The position numbers were made by a program, and so were the translations under genes. A stretch of DNA of 45,197 nt, taken from positions 1 to 45,197 of the IMG/VR virus record IMGVR_UViG_3300020580_000027, one strand, 5' to 3'. This stretch comes from a virus. Position 1 is the first letter of the stretch. The number at the start of each line of letters is the position of its first letter. The notes under the pieces were generated by a model, which worked only from the letters and a program-made list of their open reading frames with translations, did no database searches and was not told the DNA's origin. Below, piece after piece: positions 12,113 to 20,860 of the stretch.

Positions 12113-14488
12113 TTGGCCAGCGCACTTACCGGAATGATGGCGCGTGTTACCGACCTGTTCAAAGGCGGCAAGGATGATTTGATACGCGACAAACTGAAAG
12201 AAGCTTGGAAGGGAATGCCGGAATATCCGCGCAGCCGTTCCAAAGCCGAGCGCGTCAAGTGGATGCTCCGGCGATTCTACTACGAGGCCCAATATGAAAA
12301 GCTCCAACTCCACAGAAAATGGTTCCGCAACCACCTCGTCTTTGGCGGCTATCATGACTCTGTACTCTCAGATATTGGATTCACATTCGATTCCCTCGGC
12401 GTTAACAGCGCTGAGTATGGCTTCGCGTCGAACTACTACCGGAGTTACATTCGTTACGGTACGGCAATGTACGTTCAGACTGCCCCTGAGTTTGTCGCCC
12501 AGCCGACATCGCCAGACCCGGAATCCCAAGGAGTAGCTAGCGCCGCGCGAGCTGCGCTGGAAATGATTAAGGAAAACATCGGCTATGACGCGATTCGCGC
12601 CATCGAAGCGCAGAACTTGCGACTATACGGCAACTCCTTCCGCTACGCCTACTACTCCGTTGACCCGCGCTACGGCTTTCAAGACGCTCCAGTGTACGAA
12701 GATGTGGAACAGGTCATAGCCGAAGGGCAGTTCTACTGTCCGCAATGTGGTATGACCGGGCAAGGCAACAGCGACATTTGCCCGCAATGCGGCCCTGACG
12801 CGCAGATGCCGCCTATCAATCTTCCACAGCAAACCGGCCAGGTTCCGGTGCTAAAGGGTAATACTTCCTATCCCAAAGGCCAAGAGATGTGCGAAGTGGT
12901 ATGGCCGTTTGAGGGCTATTGCCGCTCCTCTTCCAAGTCCTTGTCCGTGGCTCCATTCTTCCTGCGCGTGCGCATGGCCGATACCTGCGCGCTTCATGCG
13001 ACATTCCCAAAGGCTGATTTCGGTGCCAATTCATCTCCTGTCGAGGGAATGACCGCTAGCGAGGACATCGGGCTTATCTATCAGGAAGCGGCTGCGGATT
13101 TGCCGAACGACCCGACACAGTATCCCGGCTGGTACGAACGCGCCACCGCGCAATCGAAGTCCTTGCTGATTCAGGGATGGATTCGCCCCAATATGTATTA
13201 CTTCGATAAAGAATTGCGCGAAGAGTTCAAGGACGGACTCTACGGCGCGATGACTGATGATTGCCTGCTTGAAACGCGCAACGAGTCGATGGACGACCAC
13301 TGGACGCATTTCAAGCACATCCACGTGGAAGGGCGTTTCTGGGGCGATGGCGACGACGACTTAATCCCTATCCAGATGCAGAACGATGAATGCGACCGGA
13401 TGCTGATGCGCCATGTGGACTGGAACACCATGCCATGCATGATGGGCGACCCGCAGAAAGTTGATAAAAACAACATCTGGAATGATGCGGGCTACATGGT
13501 GGAAGTGAAGAACCTCGGCCAGCGCAATCTTGACCAAGTGCTGAAATGGTTCCCTGGCGGGCAAATCTCAACCGATGTCTGGACCTGGAAGCAGACACGC
13601 TTGCAGGATATGCAGTTTCATTCCGGCGTCAGTCCCGCAGCTATCGGGCAGCACGAACCGGGGGTGAATACTTTTGGCGGACAGGAAACCGCTGTCTCGC
13701 GTTCTCAAGCCATGCTCGGTCCATTGCAGCTCATGTACAAAGAGCAAAACGAATTATGGGCCGTCCAGATGCTCAAGATTTGCGCGAAGAACTGGCTGGA
13801 CGACCGCGTACAGGCGGCGATGGGCGTAAACGGCCAGTGGGAATACAAGCTCTTGCGTGGGGAACTTCTCAAGATGAATCATGTGCGTATCGTCGCGCGC
13901 ATTATCCCAGAGGATTTCAACAAGCAGCAATCATTGGTGCAGGCCATCTCTGCCGGCGCTTTCAATCCGCAGCTTCCTCCTCCAGTGCGCCGCAAGGTGC
14001 TCGAACTATACCAGATGCCCACCGACCTCGATACCTACAGCGGCGATGAGAAAGTCCAGCAAAAAGAAATAGACGGAGTAAAGCAATCCGGCCAGTTCCC
14101 GAAGCCCGCCATCTGGCAGAACGATGACGCGCACTTGGACGCTCTATCGCATTGGGCTAATTCCGATGAGTTTGACCAACAGCCGCCAGAAGTGAAAGTG
14201 GCAACCAACCAGCACTTCTTAGACCACCTGCAAAACAAGGCGACAAAGCTGGCGATTGCTGGAGCGATGCAAGGCACACATTCGGAAGCTGGCGGTCAAC
14301 CGCAGCAAGGCGGCGGGGCGCAGCAAAATCCAAACGATAATCCGCAGTTCAGGCAGAATCGGGCGCAGCAAGGCGCAGCAGCGAAACCCAACCGTCCTCA
14401 GCCGCCTGGCGGCAACGGCAGTAGAATAGGGCGAAGAGGCATGTCAGAATCAGCCCAACAGAAGAGGCGCAATGGCCGTACTCGCTAG
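12113..14488 (+). CDS. Portal protein, P22-like, with zinc-ribbon insertion
   Basis: A 791-residue protein from TTG 12113, directly after the preceding stop; ATG 12134 is the alternative. It forms the ring at the capsid vertex through which DNA enters and leaves. Supporting features are the large size, a long alpha/beta body with WNTMPCMMGDP and PAAIGQHEPGVNTFGGQETAVSRSQ, and a C-terminal low-complexity Gln/Gly/Asn-rich tail from about residue 725, as in P22-type portals that extend into a barrel. An unusual zinc ribbon, CPQCG...CPQCG (Cys209, 212, 223, 226), is inserted after a beta segment. Position between TerL and scaffold/capsid fits. Confidence 0.85.
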   Translation: MASALTGMMARVTDLFKGGKDDLIRDKLKEAWKGMPEYPRSRSKAERVKWMLRRFYYEAQYEKLQLHRKWFRNHLVFGGYHDSVLSDIGFTFDSLGVNSAEYGFASNYYRSYIRYGTAMYVQTAPEFVAQPTSPDPESQGVASAARAALEMIKENIGYDAIRAIEAQNLRLYGNSFRYAYYSVDPRYGFQDAPVYEDVEQVIAEGQFYCPQCGMTGQGNSDICPQCGPDAQMPPINLPQQTGQVPVLKGNTSYPKGQEMCEVVWPFEGYCRSSSKSLSVAPFFLRVRMADTCALHATFPKADFGANSSPVEGMTASEDIGLIYQEAAADLPNDPTQYPGWYERATAQSKSLLIQGWIRPNMYYFDKELREEFKDGLYGAMTDDCLLETRNESMDDHWTHFKHIHVEGRFWGDGDDDLIPIQMQNDECDRMLMRHVDWNTMPCMMGDPQKVDKNNIWNDAGYMVEVKNLGQRNLDQVLKWFPGGQISTDVWTWKQTRLQDMQFHSGVSPAAIGQHEPGVNTFGGQETAVSRSQAMLGPLQLMYKEQNELWAVQMLKICAKNWLDDRVQAAMGVNGQWEYKLLRGELLKMNHVRIVARIIPEDFNKQQSLVQAISAGAFNPQLPPPVRRKVLELYQMPTDLDTYSGDEKVQQKEIDGVKQSGQFPKPAIWQNDDAHLDALSHWANSDEFDQQPPEVKVATNQHFLDHLQNKATKLAIAGAMQGTHSEAGGQPQQGGGAQQNPNDNPQFRQNRAQQGAAAKPNRPQPPGGNGSRIGRRGMSESAQQKRRNGRTR

Positions 14489-14738
14489 GATATGGCGCTG
14501 GCTAAAGCAACTCTTTGTGCCATCGGTAGCCAAGCGGACTACCATCCCCACGGCGCAAATCAAATGTCCTTGCTGCGGAGCGGACTATACGCTAGCCCTA
14601 AAAGCAATTCCAATCAATGCTTCGCAAGCCACGCTGGTTTGCGCAAATCCTCACTGTAAAGAACAGATGGAACTCTACCCTGATGCTTCCTGGGGTTGGC
14701 TATGTCCCCATGTAACGCTTAGGCCGCGAGCGACCTGA
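14472..14738 (+). CDS. Zinc ribbon protein
   Basis: An 88-residue protein overlapping the portal end by 17 bases. N-terminal amphipathic basic helix (LARIWRWLKQLFVPSVAKR), then CPCCGADYTL and CANPHCKEQMEL, a two-knuckle ribbon. The helix could sit on a membrane or nucleic acid. No family name. Confidence 0.7.
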   Translation: MAVLARIWRWLKQLFVPSVAKRTTIPTAQIKCPCCGADYTLALKAIPINASQATLVCANPHCKEQMELYPDASWGWLCPHVTLRPRAT

Positions 14739-15256
14739 TGGGCGGTCTATTCCCAACAATTCATCCGCCAAGCATCTACAAGCAGGGGAACGCTCCTGAC
14801 CAGCAAAGCGGGCCTATCTCCCCTCTCCCGTGGACGGATGACCTTTGGGTCGATACCGTAAATCACCTGACCAAACGCTGCACGGCCATGAATCCCTACG
14901 TATGGGTATCCATCGAGGGTAGCGGGGCGCTGACGCTGGTATTTACCAAGGGCGCGGTAATGCTCAATCCCATAGCACTAAACATCATCACTTGGCAGGC
15001 TCCAGTGGCTTGCACGGTGACAAATGTTCGCGCCTATCAGGATGTGGGAACAGGAACAACTTTCAATGCGCGCAAGAACGGAGCATCCAATCATCTTGCT
15101 TCCGATGGAACGATTACCTCGGCTGGCGCATGGATAGACGGAGGAGCGGTGCAGAACACCGCCTATATCATTGGCGACAAACTGGAAGTGATGATTACCG
15201 GGGTGTCTGGCTCGCCAAACCAAGTCGCTATTTTGGTTGACTATACGCAGCCATGA
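14738..15256 (+). CDS. Putative virion surface/fiber-associated protein
   Basis: A 172-residue protein. The C-terminal 100 residues are a beta domain (TVTNVRAYQDVGTGTTFNARKNG, then NTAYIIGDKLEVMITGVSGSPNQVAILVDY). I have seen similar sequences in phage structural regions, where a short N-terminal segment is followed by 'Nvr.y..gtG.t.n.rkng' strands. Probable decoration or fiber subunit. Not a known enzyme. Confidence 0.6.
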   Translation: MGGLFPTIHPPSIYKQGNAPDQQSGPISPLPWTDDLWVDTVNHLTKRCTAMNPYVWVSIEGSGALTLVFTKGAVMLNPIALNIITWQAPVACTVTNVRAYQDVGTGTTFNARKNGASNHLASDGTITSAGAWIDGGAVQNTAYIIGDKLEVMITGVSGSPNQVAILVDYTQP

Positions 15257-15307
15257 GCGTTTAATGCATCGTGAGAAAATGTTTTGCTTGTCCGAGAAAG
15301 GCCGAAT

Positions 15308-15697
15308 ATGAGATACGCAAAATTAAGATGTGCCAAGAGCATTACCTGGAAGCGCTGGAGCATTGCGCTGACTTTACTTTTTCTTTCGGCTTTATCTATC
15401 TCGTCCCTTCAAGCGCAATCAACCCACAGTGTATCGTTATCGTGGACCGCCTCAACCGATTTCGTTTCCGGCGATAGCTACAACGTTTATCGCGGCACAG
15501 TTAGCGGAGGCCCGTACACCAAGGTCAACACAGCAGCGATTACCGCCGATACCTTCACAGATTCCAGTGTAAGCGTTGGAACCTACTACTACGTCGCTAC
15601 GCACGTCAGCGGTACGGCGGAATCGGCGTTCAGCAACGAAGCGAAAGCGGTGCTTCTTCCGCGTGCGCCGACGACATTGGTGGCAACTCCGCAATGA
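15308..15697 (+). CDS. Exported FnIII-domain protein
   Basis: A 129-residue protein from ATG 15308. A basic N-terminus and hydrophobic helix (WSIALTLLFLSALSI) lead to SSLQAQS, a signal peptide with likely cleavage after QA. The rest is one fibronectin type III domain: HSVSLSWTAS, DSYNVYRGTVSGGPYTKVN, TDSSVSVGTYYYVATHV, ESAFSNEAKAV. This wording is common in secreted Acidobacteriota proteins. Likely binds sugars or proteins at the cell surface or on the virion. A signal peptide is unusual for a virion protein. Confidence 0.78.
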   Translation: MRYAKLRCAKSITWKRWSIALTLLFLSALSISSLQAQSTHSVSLSWTASTDFVSGDSYNVYRGTVSGGPYTKVNTAAITADTFTDSSVSVGTYYYVATHVSGTAESAFSNEAKAVLLPRAPTTLVATPQ

Positions 15698-15706
15698 AGG
15701 TAGATA

Positions 15707-16051
15707 ATGGCTGACACACTTCCCAACTGTCTTGGCAGGGTTCCCAGAGCAGACCACAACATGCCTGGATACTGGAAAGTGTTCTGCGCGAATTGCGGAG
15801 CGCTCACCTTCTACGCGCAGATGACGGAACTCCCCGCTGAATATGCCTTCTCGCTTTGCAATGACTGTGTTGAGAAGTATGGCGAACCAGCAGGGTTTAC
15901 AAAGACACCCGACGATATTTTCTGGGGCAAATGCCGTGACGCCATGATGGAAGATTACGGAAAGATTCTGAACAACGATGAAATCGCAATAGAATTGGAA
16001 CTGCCATCAAGTCCGATTAGTCTACTTGAGCGGGAAGCGCAAAGGAGATAA
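15707..16051 (+). CDS. Zinc-binding protein
   Basis: A 114-residue protein with GAAGGTAGATA upstream. CANCGA and CNDC form one two-knuckle zinc site (VFCANCGALTFYAQ.....FSLCNDCVEKYG). The C-terminal half is acidic. Similar small proteins occur among phage head genes; function unknown. Confidence 0.7.
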   Translation: MADTLPNCLGRVPRADHNMPGYWKVFCANCGALTFYAQMTELPAEYAFSLCNDCVEKYGEPAGFTKTPDDIFWGKCRDAMMEDYGKILNNDEIAIELELPSSPISLLEREAQRR

Positions 16052-16057
16052 GCAAAA

Positions 16058-16540
16058 ATGCCAGTCTACACATCCTCACTAGCGACAGCGGGCAGTACCA
16101 CAGGCAATGCCGCGAACACGGAATCTCCGGGCACATGGTCGCTAAAGACCGCCTCGCAAGGCCGTAACCTATACCTTGAGCGCATGGATGTGGTTGGCAA
16201 GGCCAATGCCTCTACGACCATCAGCGGTTCGGCCATCCGCATTGTGACTTTTACTACCGCTTCCACTGCCGGCACTGCCTTTACACCCACATCAGCGGAT
16301 GTGACCGCCAACGAAACGGCTACAGGTGTGGGAGCTTCCGGCCAAACTGTCTCCGTCACTGGCCGCAAGCAGCACGCCATTTTTGGATTTGGTATCGCTG
16401 GACCTGGAGCCTACGTTGCCGCAGCTCCCGATAAGCGCGTGGTCATCACGCCGAACGCCACCGCCCCTTCTATCGACGCTGTGCATGTAAGTGCCACAGC
16501 GTCAATAGTTTACGAGTGGAGTTTTCAACATTCCGAGTGA
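16058..16540 (+). CDS. Putative virion decoration protein
   Basis: A 160-residue protein rich in Thr, Ala, Ser and Gly with beta-strand alternation and no cysteine. N-terminus MPVYTSSLATAGSTTGNAANTE, then a domain ending SASIVYEWSFQ-type strands. Composition and position among head genes suggest a capsid decoration or fiber protein. Purine-rich AAAGGAGATAA precedes it. Confidence 0.6.
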   Translation: MPVYTSSLATAGSTTGNAANTESPGTWSLKTASQGRNLYLERMDVVGKANASTTISGSAIRIVTFTTASTAGTAFTPTSADVTANETATGVGASGQTVSVTGRKQHAIFGFGIAGPGAYVAAAPDKRVVITPNATAPSIDAVHVSATASIVYEWSFQHSE

Positions 16541-16546
16541 TAGGTT

Positions 16547-16897
16547 GTGGCGCAAACGCTGACGCTACTATCGCTATCCAGCGTGGCGGTGGGGTTGCAG
16601 GAGAGCACAGTGGCTACGGTGCAATCAGTCGCATCCACTGCGCAACTTTCCGTCACGCTGGGAGCCTTGGACCTTGTTAATTCCTCATCAGGATTTACTG
16701 TGGAACTATGGCGGCTCGATGATGATTCCGTGTGGCGACTGGACCACGGCTTCACCTTTCAAGGCTTGGCTACATTCACCAGCCAGCCTTCCATGCAATG
16801 CACTATCGGCAACCTAGCGGGGCGTCAGATAAAAGCCCGATTTACAAATAACGGCATTCTCTTAGCTAGTGCGATTGTGACTCTCACGGTAAATTAA
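16547..16897 (+). CDS. Putative structural beta-domain protein
   Basis: A 116-residue protein from GTG 16547. A beta-sandwich-like pattern: TVATVQSVASTAQLSVTLGAL, GFTVELWRLDDDSVWRLDHG, QIKARFTNNGILLASAIVTLTVN. This resembles an Ig-like or carbohydrate-binding jelly roll. Probably part of the virion surface. No specific family. Confidence 0.58.
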   Translation: MAQTLTLLSLSSVAVGLQESTVATVQSVASTAQLSVTLGALDLVNSSSGFTVELWRLDDDSVWRLDHGFTFQGLATFTSQPSMQCTIGNLAGRQIKARFTNNGILLASAIVTLTVN

Positions 16898-17608
16898 ATG
16901 GCTGTCGGAGTGGTACAACATCGCAGCAGCTTTGGAACCCATGTAACCAGCCTCGCTCTCGCTTTTTCAACAAACAATACCGCCCAAAATTTACTAAATT
17001 ACCTTACTGGCGGCGGTACGAATGTCACCACGATAACCGCAGCAACGGACAGCAACTCCAACACCATAGCCAATGCCACCAGTGTTTCCAGCAGCACCGC
17101 AGGGGGCGCACGTTCGGATTATGTGGCCAGCGCAAATTCCGGTGCGAATACCGTGACGGCGCATACCACTGGAACGACTGCCGACATACATTTACACATA
17201 TGGGAAATTTCCGGCTGTGTAACCACTTCTCCGGTAAGGGACACTGGCACGGTAGCTAGCAGTGCCACGGCCAGCGTTTCCACGACGGGAAGTTCCACTT
17301 TGGCCGGCGATGCGGTCATAGGGTTTTTCAGCGATGATGCCAACAGTAGAACCTTAGTCGCCGGTTCCGGCTACTCCCCATCCGAGCTAACCAATAATTC
17401 CACAGGTGGAGATGCGGACCTATCGGAATTTGAAGCAGCGCCCGCAAGTGGTACGCAGACAGCTACTTGCACCGGGAATAGCACCGACCTAATGGGTCAA
17501 ATTATTGTCACCTTCAAGCAAGCCGCCAGTGGTCTTGTTTTTCAGGACGATAGCTTGCCGACTTTCATCGCTGCGCAGCTTGAGCCGAACGTGAGTATCT
17601 ACCGATGA
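16898..17608 (+). CDS. Putative structural protein, 236 residues
   Basis: ATG directly follows the previous stop. Sequence is Thr/Ser/Ala-rich with regular beta alternation. Blocks such as ADIHLHIWEISGC, GSSTLAGDAVIGFFSDD and MGQIIVTFKQ are like beta-sandwich domains repeated in phage or metagenomic cell-surface proteins ('w.y.g......d....' type). The C-terminus FQDDSLPTFIAAQLEPN leads into the next gene, whose repeats begin similarly. Role likely structural. Confidence 0.58.
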   Translation: MAVGVVQHRSSFGTHVTSLALAFSTNNTAQNLLNYLTGGGTNVTTITAATDSNSNTIANATSVSSSTAGGARSDYVASANSGANTVTAHTTGTTADIHLHIWEISGCVTTSPVRDTGTVASSATASVSTTGSSTLAGDAVIGFFSDDANSRTLVAGSGYSPSELTNNSTGGDADLSEFEAAPASGTQTATCTGNSTDLMGQIIVTFKQAASGLVFQDDSLPTFIAAQLEPNVSIYR

Positions 17609-18261
17609 GCCAGCATTTTTTCGATGGTAGCAGCGACCTGCCTAATGCAACAGCCAGCTACCTTGACGATGATTCTGGTTGGTGGGCAGGGGTACAGAGC
17701 GCCGCTACCAATTTAATTTTAGCCGCTGCTATTGCTGTCGCCTCTCGGGGAGCGATAGCCCAAGCCGCTGCGGTGCAGCAACAAGACGACACATCGCTGA
17801 CGGCTGGATACCTTGATGAACGGACCTGGCAGAACCCGTCGATTCCCTTTGTTGCTCCAAACGTATTACCAGACCAGAATAACTTCGATGAGCAAGTTCC
17901 GGCGCTTACGGCTGGCTATCTGGATGAACAGACTTACCAGCAGCCCGTAGCGCCAGTATTTTACATCCCCCAGCAGCCACCCTCTGACGACCAATTCATT
18001 GTTCCGCAGCCTACTGCGCTCATCCCCGATGACAACGAGGTTTTCTTTAACCCAGTATTGCCTTATGTCGCTCCAAATGTAGTCCTACCTCCGATTGACG
18101 AACAGACCCCGCTCCTATTCGGCGTGCCAGATGACAATGAAGTATGGCAAAACCCTGTGGTGCCTTATGTGGCTCCGAATGTCGTTCCCTTGGCATGGCT
18201 GCTTGATGACCAGACGCCAACCACGGTTGGGCTGCCTCGCCAGATAATCCTGTTGAATTAA
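17605..18261 (+). CDS. Tandem-repeat protein with PYVAPN motifs
   Basis: A 218-residue protein, ATGA-coupled. Four imperfect repeats of about 36 residues begin near 67, 103, 140 and 174. Each has an acidic (A)GYLDE or PDDNEV head, an aromatic-N-P core (WQNPSIPFVAPNV, FFNPVLPYVAPNV, WQNPVVPYVAPNV) and a DEQ/DDQ spacer. No cysteine; a hydrophobic Ala-rich stretch lies at about 36-57. Proline-rich, acidic and extended, so perhaps a fibrous capsid-surface or docking protein. Not recognised. Confidence 0.65.
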   Translation: MSQHFFDGSSDLPNATASYLDDDSGWWAGVQSAATNLILAAAIAVASRGAIAQAAAVQQQDDTSLTAGYLDERTWQNPSIPFVAPNVLPDQNNFDEQVPALTAGYLDEQTYQQPVAPVFYIPQQPPSDDQFIVPQPTALIPDDNEVFFNPVLPYVAPNVVLPPIDEQTPLLFGVPDDNEVWQNPVVPYVAPNVVPLAWLLDDQTPTTVGLPRQIILLN

Positions 18262-18264
18262 AGC

Positions 18265-18294
18265 TTGACAAGCCTGCTAGCAACCTTGTAGAAC
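18265..18294 (+). promoter_or_regulatory. Possible promoter for scaffold/capsid genes
   Basis: TTGACA (18265-18270), 18-bp spacer, TAGAAC (18289-18294, four of six consensus). Predicted start 18301 coincides with the ATG of the scaffold gene, which lacks a ribosome site. The GCTTGACA context matches the early promoters. It lies in the 39-bp gap between genes. Confidence 0.5.
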
Positions 18295-18300
18295 TTGCAC

Positions 18301-19188
18301 ATGCCCGAATCGGACAACTCAAGAATTTCTTTTGAGGAGCTGGAGACAGCGGCAACTCAGCAGACACCCGTAAAAACTGCCGAGACTGCCGCTGCCACTT
18401 CCACTACTTCCACTACGGTAGAGGAAACTAAACCCCAGTTCACGGAAACTGACGTTGCAGCGTATCGCCAACTGGTCGATATGGGAATCACGGTACAGAA
18501 TGCCGCACAGTTCAAGGAAGCCAAAACTGCCTTGGACAACCTGCCGCTAATCCTCAAGAACAACCCGAACGTGTTGCTGGACGAAATAGCCAAGAACGAC
18601 CCGGCGCTCGCCAACCAGCTTGAGGAAGTGATTTCCGACCGTTGGTTTTCGCGCTATCAGCGTGAGCATCCCGAAGAAAACGGCAAGAATGGTGTGAGCA
18701 GAACCACTCAATCGGCACCAGACCCGCGACTCGATACCCTCATCAACGAAGTGAAGTCGCTGCGCGAGGAACGCAATCAGGAACGCACCGAGAAGGAAAG
18801 CGCCAGAATCAACCAGGGGTATGAAAAGGCGTTTGACGAACTCGAAGCGAAGCTCCCTGAGAACGTGACCTCCCGCGACAAGGAATACATCCGGCTCAAG
18901 GCCCAGAAGATGCTTTGGCAGGATGGTTCCGCCGCAGGGCGAGTCAACAAAGGCGTCTACATCGACGTGCCGAAATACTACGCGGAAGCCACCAAGCGCG
19001 TAACTGCTGAAACCAAAGCCGCTGCCACCAGCGAGCATGAACGGCGCTCCAACGTCCGTGACAATGCCGCAAAAGAAATTGTACCTGCCGCAGAAAACGT
19101 GAACGGTTCCCGCGACTCCCAATCCACCGACATCTGGGATAGCAAGGAAATGGGCCGCGAAGTCGCCGCCCTCTACGGCACGCAGTAG
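18301..19188 (+). CDS. Putative scaffolding protein
   Basis: A 295-residue protein directly upstream of the capsid gene. Acidic, Thr/Glu-rich N-terminus, a predicted coiled coil about residues 142-175 (NEVKSLREERNQERTEKESAR), then helices and a charged C-terminus; no enzyme motif. That composition and location is typical of scaffolds guiding HK97-fold capsid assembly, later expelled or degraded. ATG 18301 has no ribosome site; a TTG two codons earlier is in frame. Confidence 0.75.
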   Translation: MPESDNSRISFEELETAATQQTPVKTAETAAATSTTSTTVEETKPQFTETDVAAYRQLVDMGITVQNAAQFKEAKTALDNLPLILKNNPNVLLDEIAKNDPALANQLEEVISDRWFSRYQREHPEENGKNGVSRTTQSAPDPRLDTLINEVKSLREERNQERTEKESARINQGYEKAFDELEAKLPENVTSRDKEYIRLKAQKMLWQDGSAAGRVNKGVYIDVPKYYAEATKRVTAETKAAATSEHERRSNVRDNAAKEIVPAAENVNGSRDSQSTDIWDSKEMGREVAALYGTQ

Positions 19189-19220
19189 CCTCGCGCAGCG
19201 GCCTGTGAAGCAGGCCATCA

Positions 19221-20513
19221 ATGCCTCAGTTTGATTTAAGTGCCGCAGACCCAATTTTCAAAGTTGTGTTCAATCCCAGGGTCGAGAAGCAATTTAACAG
19301 TGCCGCAGTGCTTTGGAACGATGTCTTTGAAGGTTCCGGCACAATGATTTCCAACCGTGGGTTGGAGATTCCCGTGCACATGGCCCCGAACGGCCAGCAC
19401 GCTTGGTACGGTGATGGCGGCGCGCTGCCTTCCGGCGACTCCGAAAAAGTCAACCGCGCTATCGTGGGCTTCTACTCCTACGTCAAACCAGTGCAGTTTA
19501 CAGGCGCGGCGCTCGACGCAGGCGGCGGAGGCGATGCCACTAGCTACGTTAAAACGCTGGGCTTCAATGTGCGCAATGCCGTAGTTCAGGCGGTTAAGGA
19601 GCTGAACTGGTATTCGTTCCTTGACGGCACCGGCATTCTGGCCAAGGCAGGAGCTTCGGTAACGCTCTCAACGACTGTCAACACCACGGTAGACGTTACA
19701 GGCTTGGGCGATGGCGCGCGTTACTTGCGTCCTGGCCTTACCGTGGACTTCCTGACCGGCGTAACCTCGACGGTCAAGGGCACAGCAACTATCGTTTCCG
19801 TGTCCAACATCCTTGGCGCTGCTGGCACCACTAACCTGACCTCGGCTGGCGGCGCTGTGACCATCGTGGTTGGCCCTGCTTCGGCGGCTGGTTCTATCGT
19901 GTCAGGTGACGGTGTAGTTTCTTCCGGCTCGTTCAACAAGGCGATGGCGGGCCTGAAAGTCATCATAGACAATGGCACCTTCGCGGCCAACTTCCAGAAC
20001 ATCAACCGCGCCAACAATCCTAACTACAACGCTAACGTGATTTCGCTTTCCGGCACCCCGGCGCTTACCCGCGACTTCCTGCGGCGCGGCATCTGGGTCA
20101 TCCAGCAAGCGCGCGGCGCTGTAGACCTCAACAAGCTGCGCATCTGGAGCCACGGCGCGCAACTCCACGCCTATGTGGATATGGGCTGGACCATCAAGCA
20201 ATTCAACGGCAACGCCATGAAGATGGACTTGGGATACACGGCCTATGAATTTGAAGGCATCCCTTGGGTCATCGACACCGACGCGCCACGCGACACGCTG
20301 TACTTCGTCAACAAGGATTCCATGCTGAAAGTCACAGCGCGGAAACTGAGCTTTGACGACCGTACCGGCTCAATCCTCAACCGCGTGCCCACAAGCTCTG
20401 GCGGCTACAACGATGCGTTTGTGGCCTATCTGGAGTTCAGGGGCAACCTCGGAGCGTACTTCCCGAACGCAAACACAGCGATACCGGCGCTCGGAGTGCC
20501 AGCGGGCTACTGA
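19221..20513 (+). CDS. Major capsid protein, HK97 fold
   Basis: A 430-residue protein. The N-terminal arm and E-loop region (HAWYGDGGALPSGDSEKVNR) are followed by a helix-rich P-domain (VRNAVVQAVKELNWYSFLDG). A Gly/Thr/Val-rich insertion of about 90 residues (about 140-235) could be an added beta domain. C-terminal A-domain strands include LRIWSHGAQLHAYVDMGW and YEFEGIPWVIDTDAPRDTLYFVNKDSM. Position after the scaffold and the lack of other candidates support the call. It forms the icosahedral shell. Confidence 0.85.
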   Translation: MPQFDLSAADPIFKVVFNPRVEKQFNSAAVLWNDVFEGSGTMISNRGLEIPVHMAPNGQHAWYGDGGALPSGDSEKVNRAIVGFYSYVKPVQFTGAALDAGGGGDATSYVKTLGFNVRNAVVQAVKELNWYSFLDGTGILAKAGASVTLSTTVNTTVDVTGLGDGARYLRPGLTVDFLTGVTSTVKGTATIVSVSNILGAAGTTNLTSAGGAVTIVVGPASAAGSIVSGDGVVSSGSFNKAMAGLKVIIDNGTFAANFQNINRANNPNYNANVISLSGTPALTRDFLRRGIWVIQQARGAVDLNKLRIWSHGAQLHAYVDMGWTIKQFNGNAMKMDLGYTAYEFEGIPWVIDTDAPRDTLYFVNKDSMLKVTARKLSFDDRTGSILNRVPTSSGGYNDAFVAYLEFRGNLGAYFPNANTAIPALGVPAGY

Positions 20514-20692
20514 TGGCTGACAAGAAAAGCATTTATGGTTGCGACTCTCAGGAAGGGGCATCTGCCGCTATCAAGCAGGTGCTCCGTTCCATCGAAGGCA
20601 TGGGCAAAACAGACGAAGCGGAAAAAGCGACTGGCAAGGAATCATCCAGTTCGCGCGACATCACTGGCAATCTGGGCCAGGCGAAACCATAG
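20513..20692 (+). CDS. Small hydrophilic protein after capsid gene
   Basis: A 59-residue protein starting in the ATG/TGA overlap of the capsid stop. It begins MADKKSIYG and is rich in Ser, Lys and Glu, with no hydrophobic core. The N-terminal K-x-IYG recurs in the next gene, so the two may be diverged duplicates or share an anchoring peptide. A minor capsid component is possible. Confidence 0.6.
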   Translation: MADKKSIYGCDSQEGASAAIKQVLRSIEGMGKTDEAEKATGKESSSSRDITGNLGQAKP

Positions 20693-20701
20693 GAGGGAAA
20701 A

Positions 20702-20857
20702 ATGAGCAGCAAGGACATTTACGGGCAGACGCCGGAAAAGGAAGTCGACAAGGTAACTTCGCAGGCGATGGACAAAGCTGACGATTGTTTCAGCAACACC
20801 ATCAACGGCCCAGTGAAAACGAAGCAGCCGGAATATGACCCGGAGAACGGAAAGTAA
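20702..20857 (+). CDS. Small hydrophilic protein, K-D-IYG start
   Basis: A 51-residue protein with TAGGAGGGAAAA as a strong ribosome site. Begins MSSKDIYGQTPEKE; helical middle (VDKVTSQAMDKADDCF) and a polar tail. Shares its opening motif with the preceding gene. Function unknown. Confidence 0.65.
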   Translation: MSSKDIYGQTPEKEVDKVTSQAMDKADDCFSNTINGPVKTKQPEYDPENGK

Positions 20858-20860
20858 CGA

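Noticed and set aside
18547-19254. 235-codon minus-strand open frame
   Set aside because: Antisense shadow of the scaffold gene; all supported genes are on the plus strand and it has no domain.
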